Source: Micromonospora sp. WMMD961 (GTDB taxonomy: Bacteria > Actinomycetota > Actinomycetes > Mycobacteriales > Micromonosporaceae). Taken from it: a stretch of 64,000 nt of DNA. The translations under genes were made by a program, and so were the position numbers. Below the pieces are notes generated by a model, which did not search any database, was not told the DNA's origin, and saw nothing but the letters and a program-made list of their open reading frames with translations. Positions 58,464-64,000 of this stretch are shown in pieces. Numbering within the stretch: position 1 is the stretch's first letter; every line of letters begins with the position of its first letter. The stretch covers positions 1,642,501 to 1,706,500 of the forward strand of contig NZ_JARUBJ010000002.1 of the NCBI RefSeq assembly GCF_029626145.1, read 5' to 3'.

Positions 58464-60047
58464 ATGACGTTCCAGGTCTTCGACACGACGTTGCGCGACG
58501 GCGCCCAACGCGAGGGGCTCACCTACTCGGTGGTCGACAAGCTGGCCGTGGCCCGGCTGCTCGACGAGTTCGGCGTCGGCTTCATCGAGGGTGGCTGGCC
58601 GGGCGCGGTGCCCAAGGACACCGAGTTCTTCCGCCGGGCGCGCACCGAACTGGCCCTGCGGCACGCCGTGCTGGTCGCGTTCGGAGCCACCCGCAAGGCA
58701 GGTGTCGCGGTCGCCGACGACCCCCAGGTAAGGGCCCTACTCGACGCGCAGACACCGGCGGTGGCACTGGTCGCCAAGGCCGACAGCCGGCACGTCGAAC
58801 GCGCGCTGCGCACCACCGGCGCGGAGAACCTCGCGATGATCCACGACACCGTCAGCCACCTCGTCCGCGAGGGCCGGCGGGTCTTCGTCGACGGCGAACA
58901 CTTCTTCGACGGCTACCGGCACGACCCCGCGTACGGCGCGGCGGTGGTGCAGACCGCGCTCGCCGCCGGTGCCGAGCGGATGGTGCTCTGCGACACCAAC
59001 GGCGGAATGCTGCCGTCCCAGGTGACCTCCGTGATCGGTGACCTCACCGACAAACTCGGCATCGACGCGGGGCTGCTCGGCATGCACGCCCAGAACGACA
59101 CCTCCTGCGCCGTGGCCAACACGATCGCCGCCGTGGAGGCCGGTGTCCGCCACGTCCAGGGCACCGCCAACGGGTACGGCGAACGGCCCGGCAACGCCGA
59201 CATCTTCGCGGTCGTCGCCAACCTCCAACTCAAGCTGGGCCTGCCCGTCCTACCGGAGGGCTGCCTGGCGCAGATGGTGCGGGTCTCGCACGCCATCGCC
59301 GAGATCGCCAACATCGCCCCCGACACCCACCAGGCGTACGCCGGGGCCGCCGCCTTCGCCCACAAGGCAGGGCTGCACGCGAGCGCGATCAAGGTGGACC
59401 CGTTGCTCTACAACCACGTCGACCCGTCGGTGGTGGGCAACGACATGCGGATCCTGATCACCGAGATGGCCGGCCGGGCCAGCGTCGAGCTCAAGAGCCG
59501 TGAACTCGGCCTGGACCTGGCCGGCAGCCCGGAGGCGCTGACCCGGGTCACCAAGCGGGTCAAGGAGTTGGAGGCGGGTGGTTGGTCCTTCGAGGCCGCG
59601 GACGCCTCCTTCGAGTTGCTGGTCCGCTCCGAGTTGCCGGAGGGCGGCCCGGCCCGACCGTTCACCCTGGAGTCGTACCGGGTGCTGGTCGAGCATCGAG
59701 AGGACGGCGCGGTGGTCTCCGAGGCGACCGTGAAGATCCGGGTACGCGGTGAGCGGGTGATCGCCACCGCCGAGGGCAATGGCCCGGTCAACGCGCTCGA
59801 CGAGGCGCTGCGGGTGGGCCTGGCTCGGCACTACCCGCAGCTGCGCGACTTCGAGCTGGCCGACTACAAGGTGCGCATCCTGGAGGGCAGCCATGGCACC
59901 GGCGCGGTGACCCGGGTGCTGCTGGAGACCGCCAACGGCACCGGCCGGGACTGGACCACTGTGGGTGTGCACCCCAACGTGGTCGAGGCCAGCTGGCATG
60001 CCCTAGTAGATGCCCTCACCTACGGCCTGGCCCCCACCCCCGTCTAA
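58464..60047 (+). CDS. cimA: (R)-citramalate synthase / LeuA-like enzyme
   Basis: Enzyme of 527 aa. N-terminal HMGL-like TIM barrel (VFDTTLRDGAQREGLTYS, CDTNGG, LLGMHAQNDTSCAVANT) and a C-terminal LeuA-type dimer/regulatory domain (about 400-527). CimA condenses pyruvate with acetyl-CoA, giving isoleucine precursors without threonine. The upstream attenuator with Ile codons supports this over 2-isopropylmalate synthase. ATG 58464 has AAAGGA 5 bases upstream. Convergent with an endonuclease/phosphatase-family gene across a repetitive region. Confidence 0.9.
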   Translation: MTFQVFDTTLRDGAQREGLTYSVVDKLAVARLLDEFGVGFIEGGWPGAVPKDTEFFRRARTELALRHAVLVAFGATRKAGVAVADDPQVRALLDAQTPAVALVAKADSRHVERALRTTGAENLAMIHDTVSHLVREGRRVFVDGEHFFDGYRHDPAYGAAVVQTALAAGAERMVLCDTNGGMLPSQVTSVIGDLTDKLGIDAGLLGMHAQNDTSCAVANTIAAVEAGVRHVQGTANGYGERPGNADIFAVVANLQLKLGLPVLPEGCLAQMVRVSHAIAEIANIAPDTHQAYAGAAAFAHKAGLHASAIKVDPLLYNHVDPSVVGNDMRILITEMAGRASVELKSRELGLDLAGSPEALTRVTKRVKELEAGGWSFEAADASFELLVRSELPEGGPARPFTLESYRVLVEHREDGAVVSEATVKIRVRGERVIATAEGNGPVNALDEALRVGLARHYPQLRDFELADYKVRILEGSHGTGAVTRVLLETANGTGRDWTTVGVHPNVVEASWHALVDALTYGLAPTPV

Positions 60048-60086
60048 CCCCACCCCACCCCACCCGTCCCCGTCCCCACCCCACCC

Positions 60087-60163
60087 GGTCGATCATGGAG
60101 TTGTGGCGGTGTGCGAAACGGGCTTAAGTGTCCAAAACGCCCACCACAACTCCATGATCGACC
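60087..60163. repeat. 20-bp inverted repeat with C-rich and G-rich flanks
   Basis: GGTCGATCATGGAGTTGTGG (60087-60106) and its exact complement (60144-60163) enclose 37 bases. To the left (60048-60086) the plus strand is almost pure C with A spacers; to the right (60170-60230) it is G-rich with repeating GGGGGT. The two flanks are therefore also roughly complementary, extending the repeat. It separates convergent cimA and the endonuclease-like gene and may serve as a terminator; the G runs might form quadruplex. Confidence 0.7.
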
Positions 60164-60191
60164 AGAGTCGGGGGTGGGGGCGGGGGCGGGG

Positions 60192-61211
60192 TCAGGGGTG
60201 GGGGTGGGGGTGGGGGTGGGTGAGGGTGGTTAGGACGGGGCGGTGGTCGCTGCCGGGTAGGGCTAGCACCTTCACGGACCGGACCGCGATGCGCCGGTCG
60301 ACGAGCACGTGGTCGATGGTGACCGGTGGGATGAGGTCGCCGTCGTAGGGGCCCCAGGTGCCGGTCAGCCCCGCTCCGGCGGCATCGGCGGCGTCGACGT
60401 AGCCGGTGTTCAGCAGGGCCCGCAGTGGGCTGTGGTCGAGGGTGGCGTTGAAGTCCCCGGCGAGGATCCGCAGTCCACCGTCCGGGGTGGCCGGCGGTTG
60501 GGCCTTCAGGTCGGCATGCCACGCGCCGACCTGGTCCACCGCGGACGGTGCCGCCGGGTGGGCCGACTCGACGCGGACCGGGCCCGCGCCGGGGACGGCA
60601 ACCGTGCCGTACGCCTGGGTGAAGCGCCAGCCGTTGCGGCTGTGCCGGACCCCGACGTCGCTGAGCGGCCACCGCGAGTAGAGCCCGGAACCGGACGCGC
60701 CGGCCTCCGCGTTGAGCTGCCGGTGGGGTAGCAGCCGGTCGAGGCCGAACCGATCCAGGGCCACTTGTGCGTCCGGGGTGAACTCCTGCACGGTGAGCAC
60801 GTCCACCTCGTACCGCCGGACCAGCTCGACGAGGGTCCGCGCGTCGCCGGCGCCGGCGAGCAGGTTGGCGGTGAGCAGCCGCACCGTCGGCCCGCCTGCC
60901 GCCGGCTGCGACGAGGCCAGCGCCCGCGGTATGACGACGCCGAGCAGTGCCACCGCCGCCACTGCCGCGAGAGCCGCCGGCCACCAGCGCCGCAGGGCGA
61001 GCGCGAGGCTCAGGGCAAGCACGCTGAAGCCCGCGACGTACGGCGTGAAGGCGAGCGCCTGCACCAGCGGCCCGCGGTCGAGGCCGATCAGCCGGAGGGC
61101 GGCCCAGAGGGCCGGCGGGGCGACCGCCAGCCAGCAGAGCGCCGTGCCGAGCCGAGCGCTACGGTGCCGCCCCGACCTCGGTCTGGGTATGGGCGGAGCG
61201 TCGACGATCAT
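60192..61211 (-). CDS. Membrane endonuclease/exonuclease/phosphatase-family protein
   Basis: Protein of 339 aa. Three hydrophobic spans in the first 105 residues, then the EEP catalytic fold with LTVQEFTP, LAGDFNAT and GSDHRPVLT. Homologues with this layout are secreted-side hydrolases of unknown substrate. The C-terminus is HPHPHPHP, encoded by the GGGGGT-type repeat just downstream, so the stop lies inside a low-complexity tract and the length of the tail may vary among strains. Confidence 0.85.
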   Translation of the reverse strand: MIVDAPPIPRPRSGRHRSARLGTALCWLAVAPPALWAALRLIGLDRGPLVQALAFTPYVAGFSVLALSLALALRRWWPAALAAVAAVALLGVVIPRALASSQPAAGGPTVRLLTANLLAGAGDARTLVELVRRYEVDVLTVQEFTPDAQVALDRFGLDRLLPHRQLNAEAGASGSGLYSRWPLSDVGVRHSRNGWRFTQAYGTVAVPGAGPVRVESAHPAAPSAVDQVGAWHADLKAQPPATPDGGLRILAGDFNATLDHSPLRALLNTGYVDAADAAGAGLTGTWGPYDGDLIPPVTIDHVLVDRRIAVRSVKVLALPGSDHRPVLTTLTHPHPHPHP

Positions 61212-61551
61212 GGCGGTGATGATAGCCGTGGCACGCTCGGCGCTATTTCGTGAATGGTGAAGCGCTCATCTTTCACAATTTTGTGACGGCTGATTGACAG
61301 CTCGACAAAAAGAGATCAACTATTGACTGCCGGCTTTTTTCGGTGCTACGTTCCATCTGGCTCAAACGACGCAACTCTGAGTAGTAACCGCAGCTCAGAT
61401 GGGGTGTGAATCATTGAGAAACGGATCTCAATGAGGGTAGGTGAAATAGCTTCCCTCGCCCTGACGCCGTCGCCTCGCCTATTGGTGGGCAGCCATCCGT
61501 CCCGCCCCGCGGGTCGGCCGAATTCGCACGGTCACACAAGGGGGACCTGTC
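61212..61551 (+). promoter_or_regulatory. Upstream region of the secreted-protein gene
   Basis: A non-coding, AT-richer stretch. TTGACT (61324-61329), 18-base spacer and TACGTT form a possible promoter. A perfect 9-bp inverted repeat TCATTGAGA-aacgga-TCTCAATGA lies at 61411-61434 in the predicted 5' leader. A strong ribosome binding site (AAGGGGG) precedes the ATG. Confidence 0.45.
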
Positions 61552-62061
61552 ATGAGCTCAATCTTCCGACGTAAGGTGGCAGCGGTCACATTCGCTGTCC
61601 TGGCCCTCAGTCTCGCTGGCGGGGGCATCGCCGTCGCCCAGCCTTCGGCGAAGGCGCCGCAGGAGGCGGTCCAGCCGACGGCCCGTGGCACGAACAGCCA
61701 GCCGCCGGTCACCGCCGAGTCCGCACGTTCGGCGAAGGCCGCGCTGGCCGCGGGTGGCGTCAGCACGATGGCGGCCGCCAGTTGGTTCACCGTCGTCAAC
61801 TCCAACGGCACCAAGGCGCGCGGCACCGGCACGGTGATCAAGTACGGCACCGGTCAGTACGAGGTGCAGTTCGGCTACAACGTCTCGGCCGGTGCCTTCC
61901 TGGCCACCATCTCCCGGTCCGACTCCTGCTGCATCCCGCCGGGCGGGGAGGTCTCGGTCGCTCCGCGGCTGCTGACACCCAACGCGGTCTTCGTGCAGAC
62001 CCGCAACTCGGCCGGCACCCCGGCCGACCTGGGCTTCACCCTGCTCACCCACACTCCCTGA
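61552..62061 (+). CDS. Small secreted protein
   Basis: Protein of 169 aa with a Sec signal peptide (basic MSSIFRRK, hydrophobic core to about residue 28, AVAQP cleavage). The mature part has an Ala/Thr-rich linker then a beta-rich domain (WFTVVNSNGTKARGTGT, YEVQFGYNVSAGAFLATI, DSCCIPPG, FVQTRNSAGTPADLGF) with an adjacent Cys pair. Function unknown; a surface or sheath-like protein is possible. The long upstream region and a hairpin after the stop (62077-62105) mark it as an independent gene. Confidence 0.75.
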   Translation: MSSIFRRKVAAVTFAVLALSLAGGGIAVAQPSAKAPQEAVQPTARGTNSQPPVTAESARSAKAALAAGGVSTMAAASWFTVVNSNGTKARGTGTVIKYGTGQYEVQFGYNVSAGAFLATISRSDSCCIPPGGEVSVAPRLLTPNAVFVQTRNSAGTPADLGFTLLTHTP

Positions 62062-62370
62062 CCGAATCGACGCGCCCGGCCCCCGCGCTTCGTGCGCGGG
62101 GGCCGCGTGCTGGTCCCCGCGCACCGCCCGGCCCGCAGCCCGCCCGCTCGCCGCCGTGCCCAGGCTTGATCGACTCGGCCTCCGGGAGTCGGGCTGTGCT
62201 GGGCAAGTGGACACCGAGGATTCCGGAAAACCGAACCGATCAGCCGTTCTCGCCTCGCCTGGTGCCGATCGTCACGCTTGCGTGCGACTCATCCCCGTTC
62301 CGGCCACTGCGGGCCGGTCCGGGCCGCACAATCCCACGTTTGCCGGGCACCTGCCCGGGAAGCAAGCACC
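62062..62370. other. Intergenic region with terminator
   Basis: Holds a perfect 12-bp hairpin (CGGCCCCCGCGC, 62077-62088; complement 62094-62105; loop TTCGT), terminator for the secreted protein gene. The rest precedes the moxR-like gene and should contain its promoter; I see no clear elements. Confidence 0.5.
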
Positions 62371-63420
62371 GTGACGGACATCTCGGACACCCTGGCCAGC
62401 ATGCCCAGCTCGGTCGATCCCGAGCCGACCGGCGTCGAGCTGGAACAGACCCTCTTCGAGGTCAAACGCGTGATCGTGGGGCAGGATCGCCTCGTCGAAC
62501 GCCTGCTCACCGCACTGGTCGCCAACGGACACTGCCTCTTGGAGGGGGTGCCCGGCGTGGCCAAGACACTGGCCGCGCAGACCCTCGCCACAGTGGTCGG
62601 TGGCACCTTCTCGCGGATCCAGTTCACCCCGGACCTGGTCCCCTCCGACATCGTCGGCACCCGGATCTACCGGGCCTCCAAGGAGACCTTCGACATCGAA
62701 CTGGGCCCGATCATGGCCAACCTGGTGTTGGCCGACGAGATCAACCGTGCCCCGGCCAAGGTCCAGTCGGCGCTGCTGGAGGCGATGGCCGAACGGCAGG
62801 TCTCGATCGGCGGACGGAGTTGGCCGGTCCCGAAGCCGTTCCTGGTCCTGGCCACCCAGAACCCGATCGAGTCCGAGGGGGTGTACCAGCTCCCGGAGGC
62901 CCAGCGCGACCGGTTCCTGATGAAGGTCGTGGTCGACTACCCCAGCGACGCCGACGAACTGGCCATCCTCTACCGGATGAGCACCGACCGACCACGCCCG
63001 CGTCAGGTGCTCGACGCCCAGCGACTACAGGACCTCCAGGCCCACGCCGAGAGGGTCTTCGTCCACCACGCGTTGGCCGAGTACGTGGTGCGGCTGATCC
63101 TCGCCACCCGGGATCCGGGCCGGTTCGGACTACCGGAGATCGCCCCGCTGCTGGCGTACGGGGCCAGCCCCCGGGCCACCCTGGGCCTGGTCGCCGCCGC
63201 CCGGGCACATGCCCTGCTGCGTGGGCGGGAGTACGTGCTGCCCGAGGACATCCGGGAACTCGCCGTCGACGTCCTCGCCCATCGACTGGTGCTCTCCTTC
63301 GACGCGGTCGCCGACGGGGTGTCCGCCGAGAGCGTGGTGCGCCGGCTGGTCGAGGCGGTGCCACCGCCCCGGCTGGCCAACGGGCACCCACAGCAGGCGC
63401 CGGACCTGGCGGCGGCATGA
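62371..63420 (+). CDS. MoxR-type AAA+ ATPase
   Basis: ATPase of 349 aa. Walker A GVPGVAKT, Walker B LVLADEINRAP, sensor VLATQNPIESEG, then a lid domain. MoxR proteins act as chaperones for maturation of proteins with von Willebrand A domains and usually sit with DUF58 genes, as here: its stop overlaps the ATG of the next gene. GTG 62371 has GGGAAG upstream. Confidence 0.92.
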   Translation: MTDISDTLASMPSSVDPEPTGVELEQTLFEVKRVIVGQDRLVERLLTALVANGHCLLEGVPGVAKTLAAQTLATVVGGTFSRIQFTPDLVPSDIVGTRIYRASKETFDIELGPIMANLVLADEINRAPAKVQSALLEAMAERQVSIGGRSWPVPKPFLVLATQNPIESEGVYQLPEAQRDRFLMKVVVDYPSDADELAILYRMSTDRPRPRQVLDAQRLQDLQAHAERVFVHHALAEYVVRLILATRDPGRFGLPEIAPLLAYGASPRATLGLVAAARAHALLRGREYVLPEDIRELAVDVLAHRLVLSFDAVADGVSAESVVRRLVEAVPPPRLANGHPQQAPDLAAA

Positions 63421-64000
63421 GACGCGTGCACGTCGCACCGGTCGTCGCGTCAGCCGACCCCGGCCTGGCCGAGCTGGCCCCCGACCAGCGGTTACGCCGC
63501 CTTGAGCTCACCGTCACGCGCCGACTGAACGGTCTGCTGCACGGCCAGTACCGTGGCCTGTTGCCCGGTCCGGGCAGCGAACCCGCCGGCAGCCGCGAGT
63601 ACCGGCCGGGCGAGGACGAGGTACGTCGGATGGACTGGGCGGTGACCGCTCGTACCGCCGTGCCACACGTCCGGCAGGTCGACGCCGACCGTGAACTCAC
63701 CACCTGGCTGCTTGTCGACGGCAGCGCCAGCATGGAGTTCGGCACCGCCGAACTGGACAAGCGGGAGCTGGCGGTGGCCGCCGTCGCGGCGGTCGGTTTC
63801 CTGACCGCGGGTGTCGGCAACCGCCTCGGTGCCCAGGTGCTGCGTGCCGACGGGGTACGCCGCTTCCCGGCCCGCACCGGACGTACCCATCTGCTCGCGT
63901 TGCTCCGCGCGTTGCTCGCCGCCCCACGTGCCACCGCACCCGCCGACGGGGCGGGGCGGGCGTCCACGATCGGCTCGCCGGACCTCGCCGACGGGCTCGA
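63417..64000 (+). CDS. DUF58 protein, cut by the window end
   Basis: The first 194 residues are present. ATG 63417 overlaps the moxR stop (ATGA). The DUF58 core is visible: SREYRPGEDEVRRMDWAVTART followed by LLVDGSASMEFG, a vWA-like MIDAS start (DGSAS). With the MoxR ATPase it forms the common MoxR-DUF58 unit, likely with membrane vWA proteins beyond the window. Confidence 0.9.
   Translation, partial: MRRVHVAPVVASADPGLAELAPDQRLRRLELTVTRRLNGLLHGQYRGLLPGPGSEPAGSREYRPGEDEVRRMDWAVTARTAVPHVRQVDADRELTTWLLVDGSASMEFGTAELDKRELAVAAVAAVGFLTAGVGNRLGAQVLRADGVRRFPARTGRTHLLALLRALLAAPRATAPADGAGRASTIGSPDLADGL

Noticed and set aside
60170..60230. Separate functional G-quadruplex element
   Set aside because: The G-rich tract is part of the coding tail and repeat region; no evidence beyond composition.

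Overview
The window is about 64 kb of very GC-rich DNA from an actinobacterium. Gene order (gatC-gatA-gatB; ilvD, ilvB-ilvN-ilvC, serA, leuB, ilvE, cimA), frequent GTG starts, GTGA/ATGA stop-start overlaps, an XRE/DUF397 pair, SpoIIE-type phosphatase and several GGDEF-EAL proteins fit Micromonosporaceae, most likely Micromonospora. This assignment is an inference from gene content; no rRNA or tRNA gene was found. All calls come from reading the sequence, not from searches.

Left part (1-27.6 kb): a membrane GGDEF-EAL protein, the GatCAB amidotransferase genes with two small membrane proteins between gatA and gatB, a transketolase/pyruvate-dehydrogenase-like enzyme, a membrane metallophosphoesterase, a PQQ-type sugar dehydrogenase lipoprotein, a GAF-GAF-SpoIIE phosphatase, a 2-hydroxyacid dehydrogenase, a PH-like membrane protein and a second GGDEF-EAL protein. 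A LacI regulator diverges from a beta-mannosidase. Convergent to that is an operon for a glutamate-type ABC transporter, an asparaginase-II-family protein and CutC, divergent from a ROK regulator.

Middle (28-39.7 kb): an accessory region that looks like a defence island. It holds an AbiL/RloAB-like ATPase plus RloB pair, an HNH endonuclease, a four-gene cassette of small helical proteins with one membrane-anchored member, an XRE-DUF5753/DUF397 pair, an unrecognised three-gene unit (DivIVA-like, 83-aa protein, large protein with two DnaJ-like cysteine clusters), and a DprA + zinc-ribbon phosphoribosyltransferase pair whose second gene seems to start at CTG.

Right part (39.7-64 kb): branched-chain amino-acid and serine biosynthesis. 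ilvBNC and cimA each have a leader peptide followed by an attenuator hairpin set. Between them lie a third GGDEF-EAL protein, ApbE-like, tyrosine-phosphatase and PRC-barrel genes, and ahpD preceded by an ahpC remnant that has lost its peroxidatic cysteine. The window ends in an endonuclease/exonuclease/phosphatase-family protein, a small secreted protein, and a MoxR-DUF58 operon cut by the window edge.

The points most worth a second look are a tandem repeat that sets the reading frame at the asparaginase/cutC junction, the cimA attenuator, the DprA-PRTase pair, the two-fold cysteine-cluster protein and its neighbours, two copies of a 27-codon spacer that preserves stop/start overlaps (gatC-gatA, ilvB-ilvN), and an aspartate in the Walker A motif of the ABC ATPase.
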